Shown here: positions 52,324-60,964 of the stretch, piece by piece
Numbering within the stretch: position 1 is the stretch's first letter
Layout of the letters: each line of letters starts with the position of its first letter
From: Phycisphaerales bacterium
GTDB taxonomy: Bacteria > Planctomycetota > Phycisphaerae > Sedimentisphaerales > Anaerobacaceae
DNA: 64,000 bases
Reading direction: 5' to 3'
NCBI GenBank assembly: GCA_003141315.1
Contig: PLLP01000002.1
Span: 124,001-188,000, forward strand
Position numbers and translations under genes: made by a program
The notes under the pieces: model-generated
The model's database searches: none
Told to the model about the DNA's origin: nothing
What the model saw: the letters and a program-made list of their open reading frames with translations, nothing else

Positions 52324-53158
52324 CGCAGGTTTTTGTTTTGACTCCCACCTGCGGGCAGCGGTCGTACTCGTTGGTGCGATTCAATTCGTAATAAAGTTCC
52401 GTCACAGCCGCGAGCCTGGTAAGTGTAAGCCTTCCTTCTTTGCTTGCTTCGAGTCCGACCATTTGCATTCCGTGACAAACGCACAGGCCGTCAGCCGTCG
52501 GCAGTATGTTTCTAATCTGTGCGGAAAATTCGAGATTTGCCTCTGATGGCAGAGGCGCAAAGGCAACCTGCGCGAACTGGCCTTCGGAGAAATCCGGTTT
52601 CTGCAGGGCTGGAATGGCGAGCTGCAGACCTCCCGCGGAGAGGTCAATCAATCTTCCCCGCCAGATTTTTTCCGGCTGTGAATCCTGCCGGAAGCAGCGA
52701 TGCCAGACGGCGACCTCGACATCGAGTTTATCGGGGACGTGGACGCGGTAGAAGCTTCTTCGTGAAATCAGCTCGATTTGTTCGGGGGTTTCGAGCATGA
52801 TTACGCCGCCGGTGGAATCCGGTGAGAATTCGAAGTCGGTGACTTTCGTTTCGAATATAAACTTGCCGCCCTCGTATTTGAGCGCAAGGCCTGCGGATTG
52901 GCCGATATGAATATTGACGGGCCTTGGTCTGAATTCGGGCGACTGGCGTGCGCCGTCGGAAATTAATCCCGAAGCATCGGGATGAGCAGACAGGACAGAA
53001 GCTGCCAGGCCGTTATCGTCGGCTTTTATGGGCAGTATCTTTGCGATGTGCCATTTGCCCCTCGACAGATAGCACATATTAGCCTGGATTTTTTTCTCGA
53101 TGATACACTGCAGGATTCTTCCTGCTTCCGCGTTCTTCAGCACCACGACTTCGTTCAC
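52274..53158 (-). CDS. PilZ-domain c-di-GMP-binding protein (YcgR-like)
   Basis: About 294 residues. An N-terminal YcgR-like region is followed by a PilZ domain: the RxxxR motif in ISRRSFYRVHVP and the D-x-S-x2-G motif LIDLSAGGLQLAIP, the two c-di-GMP-binding signatures. Such proteins change motility, secretion or adhesion in response to c-di-GMP; no flagellar gene is nearby. I set the start at GTG 53156-53158 because GGGAGG lies seven bases upstream. Open codons further up (to 53230) have no ribosome-binding site. It overlaps pssA by 50 bases tail to tail. Confidence 0.82.
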   Translation of the reverse strand: MNEVVVLKNAEAGRILQCIIEKKIQANMCYLSRGKWHIAKILPIKADDNGLAASVLSAHPDASGLISDGARQSPEFRPRPVNIHIGQSAGLALKYEGGKFIFETKVTDFEFSPDSTGGVIMLETPEQIELISRRSFYRVHVPDKLDVEVAVWHRCFRQDSQPEKIWRGRLIDLSAGGLQLAIPALQKPDFSEGQFAQVAFAPLPSEANLEFSAQIRNILPTADGLCVCHGMQMVGLEASKEGRLTLTRLAAVTELYYELNRTNEYDRCPQVGVKTKTCVRHFRPDWGCLQNQSE

Positions 53159-53352
53159 TTCAATACCTCCCGGCAGAATGCGGCACACCATCAGGGTGCA
53201 GGCTGCGCTGCCAAATAGAATCAAGGACACTTCTACACAAAATATACAAATAAAAAAGGCAGGTTCAAAATGCGGAAAAATATATGTCTGATTATGGGCC
53301 GATAAGAGTTTCGTATTCGGGGAGGGGGCTTGCGGGGCGGAGCAGGAAATTG

Positions 53353-53381
53353 TTGATAATTGCGGGCATTGAGGCTATGCT
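53353..53381 (+). promoter_or_regulatory. Promoter of purB
   Basis: -35 TTGATA (53353-53358), 17-base spacer, -10 TATGCT (53376-53381), about 55 bases before the purB ATG and in the divergent gap with the PilZ gene. Confidence 0.5.
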
Positions 53382-53436
53382 ATGGTGATATTATAGGCCG
53401 CTCGTTTGGCCGGTAAGGATTTGTGAGGATAAAGAG

Positions 53437-54870
53437 ATGGCAGAGGCAAAGCAGATTTATACAAGCCCGCTTGTTGAGCGGAATGCGTCGGCGGAAATGG
53501 CGGAGCTTTTCGGTGCGCAGAAGAAATTCGGCACGTGGCGGCGGCTTTGGCTGGAACTTGCCAGGGCGGAAAAGAAATTAGGCCTGAAGATTACGCAGGC
53601 GCAGATAGACCAGATGGCTAAACACCTCGACGATATAGATTTTGCGAAGGCGGCGGGCTACGAGAAAAAATTCCGGCACGACGTTGTGGCGCACATTCAT
53701 ACCTTTGCCGATGCTGCTCCGAAGGCAAGGCCGATTATACATCTTGGCGCGACGAGCTGTGATATTACGGATAATGCGGATTTGATTATTATGCGGGAAG
53801 GGCTGGATATAATCGCGGGGAAAATCGCGGCGCTCGTCAACGAACTTGGCCGGTTCGCGAAAAAATACCGTGCGATGCCGACGCTGGGATTCACGCATTT
53901 TCAGCCTGCGCAGCTTACGACGGTAGGTAAGCGGGCGACGCTGTGGTGCTATGATTTTGTTCTGGACGTGCGGGAGATTGAACGGCGGATTGAGAGCCTC
54001 CCATTCAGGGGCGTAAAGGGGACGACGGGGACGCAGGCATCTTTCCTGGAGCTTTTCGGGGGCAATCATAATAAGGTGAAACGGCTCGATAAAATGGTGG
54101 CGGATGCCTTTGGGTTTGAAAATGTTTGTCCTGTGACGGGGCAGACCTATACGAGAAAAATAGATACGCTTATTATAAATTGCCTTGCGTCGGCGGCGCA
54201 GTCGGCTCATAAGATGTGCAATGACATAAGGCTGCTTGCGAATTTGAAGGAGATTGAAGAGCCTTTTGAAAAATCGCAGGTCGGCTCATCGGCGATGCCT
54301 TACAAAAGAAACCCGATGCGGTGCGAGCGGGCGACGGCGCTGTCGAGATTTGTTTTGAGCATAGCGACAAATCCTGCCCAGACGGCCTCGGAACAGTGGT
54401 TCGAGAGGACTTTAGATGATTCCGCCAACAGGAGATTGGTGATTCCGGAGGCGTTTTTGGCGGTGGACGGGATACTGGAGATACTCAACAATGTTGCTGC
54501 GGGATTAGAGGTTTATCCGAAGGTGATCGATTCGCACATAAAGGCGGAGCTGCCGTTTATGGTGACGGAAAATATTCTAATGGCGGCCTGCCTGGCGGGC
54601 GGCGACAGACAAAAACTGCACGAGAAAATCAGGCAGCACTCACAGGCAGCGGCGGCACAGGTTAAGCAATTAGGCAAACCCAACGACCTTATCGAAAGAC
54701 TGAAGGCTGATGATGATTTTGCAAAAGTGGATTTTAAGCGGGTCTTGAACCCGAAAGATTATATCGGCAGGTCGCCGCAGCAGGTAGATGAATTCACAGC
54801 GGAAGTTGTGAAGCCGGTTTTGAGAAAATACCGCAGCCGGCTAAACAGGAAAGTGGAACTGAAAGTATAA
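53437..54870 (+). CDS. purB: Adenylosuccinate lyase
   Basis: Cleaves adenylosuccinate and SAICAR in purine synthesis. A 477-residue member of the fumarase/aspartase superfamily. It has HDVVAHIHTFADAAP, HLGATSCDITDNADL, LGFTHFQPAQLTTVGKRATL, KGTTGTQASFLELFGG and the signature SSAMPYKRNPMRCE. GAGGATAAAGAG precedes the ATG. pyrE follows 51 bases on, probably in one operon linking purine and pyrimidine synthesis. Confidence 0.96.
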   Translation: MAEAKQIYTSPLVERNASAEMAELFGAQKKFGTWRRLWLELARAEKKLGLKITQAQIDQMAKHLDDIDFAKAAGYEKKFRHDVVAHIHTFADAAPKARPIIHLGATSCDITDNADLIIMREGLDIIAGKIAALVNELGRFAKKYRAMPTLGFTHFQPAQLTTVGKRATLWCYDFVLDVREIERRIESLPFRGVKGTTGTQASFLELFGGNHNKVKRLDKMVADAFGFENVCPVTGQTYTRKIDTLIINCLASAAQSAHKMCNDIRLLANLKEIEEPFEKSQVGSSAMPYKRNPMRCERATALSRFVLSIATNPAQTASEQWFERTLDDSANRRLVIPEAFLAVDGILEILNNVAAGLEVYPKVIDSHIKAELPFMVTENILMAACLAGGDRQKLHEKIRQHSQAAAAQVKQLGKPNDLIERLKADDDFAKVDFKRVLNPKDYIGRSPQQVDEFTAEVVKPVLRKYRSRLNRKVELKV

Positions 54871-54921
54871 GAAAGTGTGAAAAGTAAGAAGGGTGTGAAA
54901 AGCAAGAAAGGTGCTAAAGGA

Positions 54922-55446
54922 ATGACGAAACAGGAACTGATTAAACGGGTGAAAGATACGGCTTATTTAGAAGGGGATTTTATACTGCGAAGCGGCAAGC
55001 GGAGTAAATATTATTTAGATAAATACCTGTTTGAAACCTGTCCGGACATATTGAAAGCACTGGGTAAGGAATTTGCGAAATACGCGACAAATGATGTGAC
55101 GCTGATAGCGGGCGCGGAGCTTGGCGGGATTGCACTGGCGGCGGCGACGGCGATGGAGACGGGCAAAAACTGGATTATCATCCGCAACAGCAAAAAAGGA
55201 TACGGCACAGGAAAACTGATTGAGGGCTCATTCAAGCCGGGCGATGTTGTTCTGCTTGTTGAGGATATCGCGACGACGGGCGGGCAGGTGGTCGAGGCGG
55301 CGAAGGTAATAAATGAGGCGGGGGCGAAGGTGAAAAAAATTGTTGCCGTCATCGACCGCAAACAGGGAGCGCGGGAGAATATCGAGCAGGCCGGCTACGT
55401 GTTCGAGGCGATTTTAACCAAAGACGACCTCGGCATAAAAGATTAA
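54922..55446 (+). CDS. pyrE: Orotate phosphoribosyltransferase
   Basis: Joins orotate and PRPP to make OMP in pyrimidine synthesis. 174 residues from the ATG at 54922: FILRSGKRSKYYLDKYLFET, AGAELGGIALAAATAMETGK and the PRPP-binding motif VVLLVEDIATTGGQVVEAAK. The ATG at 54877 would add a lysine-rich tract (KSKKGVKSKKGAKG) encoded by an intergenic repeat, so it is not used. AAAGG lies about ten bases before the chosen ATG. Confidence 0.94.
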   Translation: MTKQELIKRVKDTAYLEGDFILRSGKRSKYYLDKYLFETCPDILKALGKEFAKYATNDVTLIAGAELGGIALAAATAMETGKNWIIIRNSKKGYGTGKLIEGSFKPGDVVLLVEDIATTGGQVVEAAKVINEAGAKVKKIVAVIDRKQGARENIEQAGYVFEAILTKDDLGIKD

Positions 55447-55478
55447 CGGCGAAGGCTGCGGAATTTGGCTTAAAAAAT

Positions 55479-56078
55479 ATGTTTGTAAGAAAAGGACAGC
55501 TGCCAATACTCATCTTCAACATCTGCCAACTGGTTTTCTTTTCGATTTATTTTTTAATGAGAGCCAATTATGAATTCGTTATGTATGTCGGGGTTATAGT
55601 ATTTTTTTTGGCAGTTTTCATTTGCGTCAATAATAAGGTTTTTTTCTCTAATTTCGTTCTGTGGGGATTATCGCTCTGGGCTCTTCTGCATATGCTCGGC
55701 GGCTCAGTTCGCATAAACGGCGACGTATTATACAACTTTATGATAATCCGCCTGTCCGGCAATTACCCGATTTTCAGATACGACCAGTTTATTCACATAA
55801 TAGGTTTTGGAATTGCGGCGCTCGTGATGTTCGAGTTGTTAAGGCCGCTGCTGAAAACCGGCGTTAGCAAATGGTGGTCGCTGTCGATAATAGTCGTTGC
55901 GGCGGGTTTGGGAGCCGGCGCGTTAAACGAGATTATCGAATTCCTTGCAACGGTTCTTGTCCCTGAGACAAACGTAGGCGGCTACATAAATACAGCGCTG
56001 GACCTCGTTTCCAATCTTGTCGGTGCGACAATCGCTATGGTTGTTATACGCTGGAAGGAAAAAAACATTTTTAGCTGA
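55479..56078 (+). CDS. DUF2238/YjdF-family membrane protein
   Basis: A 199-residue protein with five or six membrane segments. The conserved positions are LWALLHMLGGSVRI, YDQFIHIIGFGIAAL, NEIIEFLATVLVPETNVGGY and INTALDLVSNLVGA, which match the DUF2238 (YjdF) pattern of His, Asp and Glu in the membrane. Function unknown. Its last codons overlap the 3' end of the convergent coaB by 8 bases. Confidence 0.85.
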   Translation: MFVRKGQLPILIFNICQLVFFSIYFLMRANYEFVMYVGVIVFFLAVFICVNNKVFFSNFVLWGLSLWALLHMLGGSVRINGDVLYNFMIIRLSGNYPIFRYDQFIHIIGFGIAALVMFELLRPLLKTGVSKWWSLSIIVVAAGLGAGALNEIIEFLATVLVPETNVGGYINTALDLVSNLVGATIAMVVIRWKEKNIFS

Positions 56079-56751
56079 CTGGTTTTGCTGCCAGTTGTTC
56101 GACAATCGAGACGATTTTTTTTGCGGCGGATTGTTTTGTCGCGGGCTTAAGCTTTTGCCAGGGGCGGTCGGCAGGTTTGATAAAAAGCTGCGTTTTGTCA
56201 GAGCCGATAGAGGAGATGGGGTTGGCGATAATCATATCGAGGTTTTTTTCTTTCAGTTTCTTTTCGGCGTTTGTCTTGAGATTTTTATCTTCGAGGGCAA
56301 AACCCACTACGACTTGATTTTTGATTTTCGATTTTAGATTTCGCAGATCCGCCATTTGTGTGGCGGATTTGATTCTCTGTCTTCCTGCCCATTTGAGGAT
56401 ATCAACGGTCGGCTTTAGTTTTATGACCAAATTCATTTTCGATTTTTTGATTTTGATTTTCGATTTTTTAGCCGGCGTGTAATCCGAGACCGCGGCAGCC
56501 ATAATAAGGCAGTCGCATTTTGGGAAGTATTTTTTGACGGCGGCGAACATTTGCGCTGCGTTTTCGACGCCGACAAATTCGACACCGACCGGCGGCTGCA
56601 AATCGGAAGCGCTGATGAGTGTGACGCTGTGGCCGGCTTTAAGAGCGGCTTGTGCGAGGGCGAAGCCCATTTTTCCGCTGCTGGCGTTCGAGATAAAGCG
56701 GACGGGGTCAATGTATTCGCGAGTTCCGCCTGCGGTAATTAAAAAGTGCAT
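56071..56751 (-). CDS. coaB: Phosphopantothenate--cysteine ligase CoaB (separate from CoaC)
   Basis: Joins cysteine to 4'-phosphopantothenate in coenzyme A synthesis. 226 residues: LITAGGTREYIDPVRFISNA, SSGKMGFALAQAALKAG, IMAAAVSDYTPA, LKPTVDILKWAG and DMIIANPISSIGSDKTQLFI. In most bacteria it is fused to CoaC; here CoaC is a separate gene at 61790. Near residue 130 the stretch RIKSATQMADLRNLKSKIKN is encoded by the repeat TCCGCCATTTGTGTGGCGGA with an A/T-rich module. It lies between the TVDILKW and VVVGFALED motifs and is a likely insertion. It overlaps ogt by 13 bases. Confidence 0.92.
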   Translation of the reverse strand: MHFLITAGGTREYIDPVRFISNASSGKMGFALAQAALKAGHSVTLISASDLQPPVGVEFVGVENAAQMFAAVKKYFPKCDCLIMAAAVSDYTPAKKSKIKIKKSKMNLVIKLKPTVDILKWAGRQRIKSATQMADLRNLKSKIKNQVVVGFALEDKNLKTNAEKKLKEKNLDMIIANPISSIGSDKTQLFIKPADRPWQKLKPATKQSAAKKIVSIVEQLAAKPVS

Positions 56752-57419
56752 AGGTTTAAATCCTTTGATAAACGTTTATACCCCCGACCATCCGCCGGTG
56801 GCGGACCTGCGGGATCAACCCCCAACATAATCCGCCACACGAATGGCGGATAAAAGTTGGGGGCTTTAGGAACGACAAGACAGGTTGATTCGTGGTTGAG
56901 AAGTTTGGATTTCAAATTTGTGCCGCCTGGAGCGGAGAAGCCGCCCGGTAAGGAATCGCTGCGGATTATGCGGTGGCAGGGGATAATCAGGGGCAGGGGA
57001 TTTTGAGCCAGTGCACTACCGACAGCCCTGGCGGCGAGCGGTGAGGCGATTTTTTTTGCCAATTGGCCATAAGATGCCGTTTCGGCGAAGGTTATGGAAC
57101 GGCAGGCGGTCAAGACGCTTTTGGTAAAATAGTTAAACTGGTTAATGTCGATAAGGGTATCGTTAAAATCTACCGGATTGTCTTTGAAGTATGCCTGAAT
57201 TTTTTGCTGGAGGTTTTGGCAGAATTTTTTGTCGCGAATGGGGTTTTTCAGGTTTTTGAGGAGTAGTTTTTCGGCGGTTTTCTCATCCGCGGCCGGCAAA
57301 ACGGAGCGGAGGAGGGCATTTTGGCGGCCTGCAAGGCCGAAAAAGCCCCACCGGGTCTGAAAAATCGCATAAAAAAGCTTGTCGTTCGGTATTGTATTCA
57401 TAAGCGGCGAAATTTTCAT
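56739..57419 (-). CDS. ogt: O6-alkylguanine-DNA alkyltransferase
   Basis: Suicide repair protein that removes alkyl groups from guanine. It shows the helix-turn-helix TFAETASYGQLAKKIASPLA, the RAVGSALAQNPLPLIIPCHR active site with the acceptor Cys, and SDSLPGGFSAPGG. The C-terminus is abnormal: after about residue 175 the frame reads through a nested hairpin repeat. The tail NFYPPFVWRIMLGVDPAGPP, then ADGRGYKRLSKD has no family counterpart. 226 residues in all. It overlaps coaB by 13 bases on the same strand. Confidence 0.88.
   Translation of the reverse strand: MKISPLMNTIPNDKLFYAIFQTRWGFFGLAGRQNALLRSVLPAADEKTAEKLLLKNLKNPIRDKKFCQNLQQKIQAYFKDNPVDFNDTLIDINQFNYFTKSVLTACRSITFAETASYGQLAKKIASPLAARAVGSALAQNPLPLIIPCHRIIRSDSLPGGFSAPGGTNLKSKLLNHESTCLVVPKAPNFYPPFVWRIMLGVDPAGPPPADGRGYKRLSKDLNLCTF
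56817..56870. repeat. Nested hairpin repeat inside the ogt 3' end
   Basis: The outer stem CCCCCAAC/GTTGGGGG (56819-56826 with 56856-56863) with GCTTTAGGAACGAC belongs to the GGGGGCT family. In its loop sits TCCGCCACACGAATGGCGGA (56831-56850), the centre of the 41-base repeat. One repeat has entered the other, and both are translated as part of ogt. Confidence 0.85.
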
Positions 57420-57544
57420 CCTGTTAATTCAATTGACTTAAAATAGATTTCTGGTTAAATATATTGTTTTTGCGAAAAAACCAGCAGATTCAGTTAGAAG
57501 AGTATAAACTTAATAGGCCCAAAAAAGCAAGTGGTTTTGGTAAG

Positions 57545-58615
57545 ATGAGCATAGAGAAATTACGCAGCCGGATAAATAAGATAGATGACGAGCTTTTGTC
57601 GCTGCTCAATGAGCGGGCAAAGGTGGTAATCGAGATAGGCCGGCTCAAGAAGGAAAAAGATGCCCAGGTTTATTCGCCGGAGCGCGAGCGCGAGATATTC
57701 GACCGGATTTTGAAGGCGAACAAGGGGCCGCTGTCGTCGCGGACGCTGATGGCGGTTTGGCGCGAGCTGATGAGCGGTTCGCTGGAGCTGGAAAGGTCTT
57801 TGCGGATAGGGTATCTTGGGCCAGAGGGCAGTTTCAGTCATACGGCGGCGCTGCTGAAGTTCGGGCAGAGCGTCAGTTATGAGCCGCATTCGGATATTGT
57901 GGGTGTGTTCGAGGAAGTGGGCAGGGGGCAATGTGACCTTGGGATTGTGCCTGTCGAGAACACCACCGGCGGCGGGGTCGATGAAACTTTGGATTCGTTT
58001 TTCGAGACGGACGTCAAGGTTTGTGCGGAGGTTTTGATGGTGATTCATCACAACCTGCTGTCGAACTGTCCGCTGAAGAAGATTAAGAAGGTTTATTCAC
58101 GGCCTGAGATTTTTACGCAGTGCCGCAGGTGGTTAAGCACAACGCTTCGGGATGCGGAGACGGTGGCGGTGGCGTCATCTGCCAAAGCGGCGGATATCGC
58201 ATCGGCGGAGGAAGGGTCGGCGGCGATTGGTTCGGCTATGGCGGGCCAGCTTTACGGGCTGAAGGTTTTGCGGGAGAATATCGAGGATATTGCGGACAAT
58301 ATTACCCGGTTTTTTGTTATAGGCAAAGAAGACGCGAAGGCAACCGGCGATGATAAGACGGCGGTGCTGTTCAGCACGGCTCACAAGTCCGGCGCGCTGG
58401 CGGACGTGCTGGATATAATGAAGAAGCATAAAATAAATCTTACGTGCATAGAATCGAGGCCTTCGAAGAAGGGGCAGTTCGAGTATTATTTCTTTGTTGA
58501 TTTTCCGGGACACCGGACAGATAAGAATGTAAAGGCCGCTCTCGAAGAGGCGGCGGGACATTGCCTGAAATTAGTTATCCTGGGCAGTTTTCCGAGAGCA
58601 ACGCAGGTTTTATAG
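57545..58615 (+). CDS. pheA: Chorismate mutase/prephenate dehydratase (P-protein)
   Basis: Two steps of phenylalanine synthesis in one protein of 356 residues. It has an AroQ chorismate mutase domain (residues 1-85, KLRSRINKIDDELLSLLNER), a prephenate dehydratase domain (GYLGPEGSFSHTAALLKFG, DLGIVPVENTTGGGVDETLD, and the TRF catalytic motif in NITRFFVIG) and a C-terminal ACT domain for Phe feedback (LTCIESRPSKKGQFEYYFFV). The ATG at 57545 starts the mutase domain; the open frame from 57464 is non-conserved. Confidence 0.95.
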   Translation: MSIEKLRSRINKIDDELLSLLNERAKVVIEIGRLKKEKDAQVYSPEREREIFDRILKANKGPLSSRTLMAVWRELMSGSLELERSLRIGYLGPEGSFSHTAALLKFGQSVSYEPHSDIVGVFEEVGRGQCDLGIVPVENTTGGGVDETLDSFFETDVKVCAEVLMVIHHNLLSNCPLKKIKKVYSRPEIFTQCRRWLSTTLRDAETVAVASSAKAADIASAEEGSAAIGSAMAGQLYGLKVLRENIEDIADNITRFFVIGKEDAKATGDDKTAVLFSTAHKSGALADVLDIMKKHKINLTCIESRPSKKGQFEYYFFVDFPGHRTDKNVKAALEEAAGHCLKLVILGSFPRATQVL

Positions 58616-58669
58616 CTAAGATTAAAAATAAAAAATCGCGGATAGTTGTTATTGAATCAGGAGTTTTTT

Positions 58670-59431
58670 ATGCGAAAGCCGTTTGTGGCGGGAAACTGGA
58701 AAATGAATACCGACAGCCTGACGAGCGTAGGCCTGGCGAGGGCTGTGGCTGACAGCACAATTGATATCGCGGGCGAAACAGTTGACGTGGCGATACTGCC
58801 GCCTTTTGTTTATATGTGCAACGTGGTTGGCGCGTTAAGCACGAGCCATATAGCGGTCGGGGGGCAGGATGTTTATTTCGAACAGAAGGGCGCGTTCACG
58901 GGCGAGATTAGCGCGGCGATGCTGAAGGATGCCGGGTGTGCTTATGTTTTATGCGGACACTCGGAGCGGAGACACGTTATAAAAGAGACGGATGAGCTGA
59001 TAAACAAGAAGGTGTCGGCTTCGATTTCGGGAGGATTGCTTCCGATACTGTGCGTGGGCGAATTGCTGGATGAACGTAAGGCGAACAAGACCGGCGAGGT
59101 TGTGAAGCGTCAGATAGAGCGAGGGCTGGCGGGCTTAAGCGAGGAAAAGATGCTCGCGGTGACGATTGCATATGAACCTGTGTGGGCGATAGGGACGGGT
59201 TTGAATGCCACGCCGGAACAGGCGCAGCAGGTTCACAGTATGATAAGGATTCTTGTCGAGAAGCTGTATAATAAACATATCGCCGAAGAGATGCGGATAC
59301 TTTATGGCGGTTCAGTTAAGGCGGATAACGCGAAATTGCTTATGGAGCAGGCAGACATTGACGGGCTGCTGGTAGGCGGTGCGAGCCTTAAGGCGGATGA
59401 GTTTATTGCCATTATCAAGGCGGCCGTATAA
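58670..59431 (+). CDS. tpiA: Triosephosphate isomerase
   Basis: Interconverts dihydroxyacetone phosphate and glyceraldehyde 3-phosphate. 253 residues with NWKMN (Lys), CGHSERRHV (His), YEPVWAIGTG (catalytic Glu), the phosphate-loop ILYGGSVKADN and LLVGGASLKADEF. CAGGAG lies eight bases before the ATG at 58670. secG follows 40 bases downstream on the same strand, a pairing common in bacteria. Confidence 0.96.
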   Translation: MRKPFVAGNWKMNTDSLTSVGLARAVADSTIDIAGETVDVAILPPFVYMCNVVGALSTSHIAVGGQDVYFEQKGAFTGEISAAMLKDAGCAYVLCGHSERRHVIKETDELINKKVSASISGGLLPILCVGELLDERKANKTGEVVKRQIERGLAGLSEEKMLAVTIAYEPVWAIGTGLNATPEQAQQVHSMIRILVEKLYNKHIAEEMRILYGGSVKADNAKLLMEQADIDGLLVGGASLKADEFIAIIKAAV

Positions 59432-59471
59432 GGCACAAAGAGACAAAGACATTTTTTTTTGGAGTGTATTT

Positions 59472-59879
59472 ATGTTAAATGGTTCGACGTTGCTCACCAC
59501 AGGTAGTTCGATACTTGCAGCCGGCTTTTTTATGAACGTTCTTCTGGTTATCTGGGTTATCAGTGCGGTATCTCTTGTTTTGATAATCCTCATCCAGAAG
59601 GGAAAAGGCGGCGGCTTAAGCAGCGCATTTGGCGGTGGCATGGCGACCAATCTTCTCGGCGCCAACACCAAGAAGCCGCTCACGTGGTTCACGATAGGAC
59701 TGGTTGGCGTGTTTTTGTTATTGGCAATTTTGCTGGCGAAATACTATCCGATGAGTTCTTCGGACCTTGGTCCTGTGACACCACCTGCGGCGCGTCAGCC
59801 CGCAGGCCAGCCGGCATCAACGGCTCCGACAGGAACGGCAATTCCAAAGACGACTCCTGATATGAATTCGGGCAGATAA
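59472..59879 (+). CDS. secG: Preprotein translocase subunit SecG
   Basis: Small subunit of the SecYEG protein channel. 135 residues with two membrane segments and the family core IILIQKGKGGGLSSAFGGGM. The start is the ATG at 59472, with GGAG seven bases upstream; the longer open frame from 59379 overlaps tpiA and is discarded. The N-terminal residues (MLNGSTLLTTGSS) are partly encoded by a copy of the dispersed TTCGAC...CACCACAGG repeat. The tail is Pro/Ala/Thr-rich. Confidence 0.92.
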   Translation: MLNGSTLLTTGSSILAAGFFMNVLLVIWVISAVSLVLIILIQKGKGGGLSSAFGGGMATNLLGANTKKPLTWFTIGLVGVFLLLAILLAKYYPMSSSDLGPVTPPAARQPAGQPASTAPTGTAIPKTTPDMNSGR

Positions 59880-60032
59880 ACGGTTTAAGGACGATAGTTG
59901 TTTTTGATGCGTTTCTGACTGCGTTTTTATTTGGCGGCAAGTCCGCCATAGGTGGACTTACCACAGGCGGTTCGACTTTATTTGCCACAAGTGATGTGTG
60001 GCAAGCTATGCGAGTTTAAAGGCGGTGTCGAT
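59880..60032. repeat. Palindromic repeats between secG and yicC
   Basis: GGCAAGTCCGCCATAGGTGG and ACTTACCACAGGCGGTTCG are related to the dispersed repeat seen in secG and the dockerin gene, followed by TGCCACAAGTGATGTGTGGC. No gene is seen. Confidence 0.6.
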
Positions 60033-60944
60033 ATGATTTACAGTATGACGGGTTATGGCAGTGCGGATGCCAGCCTCGACGGGGTTAGTTATATTGTCGA
60101 GGTAAAGACGGTCAACAACCGGTATTACAAAACGAAGCTCCAGCTTCCGAACGCGGTGGCGTTTTTAGAGGATGATATTGAGAGCCTTCTTCGTCGGCAC
60201 ATCAGCCGCGGGATGATAAATCTTGTAGTTTATATCAAGAATGCGCCGGCGGGTCTTTTGTTCGATATAGATGAGGGGATGCTTAGCCAATTGCTGGTGA
60301 GGGTTGATGAGATAGGCAGGAAGACCAAGACAAAATATACAATAGACGTGGGCAACCTGCTGAATCTGCCGGACGTGATATTGCCCGCGAGCCCGGATGC
60401 GGAGACAGCGGGAAAGATAAAAGCGATAATCCTTGAGCTTACGGGCAAGGCGATAGAATCTTTAAAGAATATGCGGAAGGCCGAGGGAATCGCTCTTGAG
60501 GAAGACCTTGCGAGGCACTGCGATAAACTGAAGGAAAGCCTGGCGTTAATCAGCGGCCGCAGTGAAACGGTTTTAAAAGATTACGCAGGGCGATTGCAGA
60601 AGCGGGCAAACGAGTTGCTTGCCAGAAGCGAATTAAAAATCGACGAGCAGACGGTAGCGAGGGAGGTAGCGGTTTTTGCGGAGAAGTCTGATATATCAGA
60701 GGAGATAGACCGGCTTGATTCCCACATTCAGCAATTTACGGAGACTTGCAAAGGCGGTTCCAAACACGCAGGGCAAAATGCTGCCGAGCAGGCGGGCAAG
60801 CGTTTGGATTTTATATGCCAGGAGATGCTTCGTGAGGCCAATACCATCGGCAGCAAGGCGGCGGATTCGCAGATTATTCATACGGTTGTCGATATTAAGT
60901 GTTTGATAGACAGGATAAAAGAGCAGGTTCAGAACATAGAGTAA
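60033..60944 (+). CDS. yicC: YicC-family endoribonuclease
   Basis: A 303-residue protein of the YicC family, whose Escherichia coli member cleaves small RNA in a DUF1732-containing fold. It shows MIYSMTGYGSADASLDGVSY, EVKTVNNRYYKTKLQLP, RRHISRGMINLVVYI, then VFAEKSDISEEIDRLDSHIQ, GKRLDFICQEMLREANTIGS and VDIKCLIDRIKEQVQNIE. The length is normal. First gene of yicC-gmk-rpoZ-coaC, an order common in bacteria (gmk and rpoZ follow). Confidence 0.93.
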   Translation: MIYSMTGYGSADASLDGVSYIVEVKTVNNRYYKTKLQLPNAVAFLEDDIESLLRRHISRGMINLVVYIKNAPAGLLFDIDEGMLSQLLVRVDEIGRKTKTKYTIDVGNLLNLPDVILPASPDAETAGKIKAIILELTGKAIESLKNMRKAEGIALEEDLARHCDKLKESLALISGRSETVLKDYAGRLQKRANELLARSELKIDEQTVAREVAVFAEKSDISEEIDRLDSHIQQFTETCKGGSKHAGQNAAEQAGKRLDFICQEMLREANTIGSKAADSQIIHTVVDIKCLIDRIKEQVQNIE

Positions 60945-60964
60945 TAACCTCTTGGCGGGGCGGA

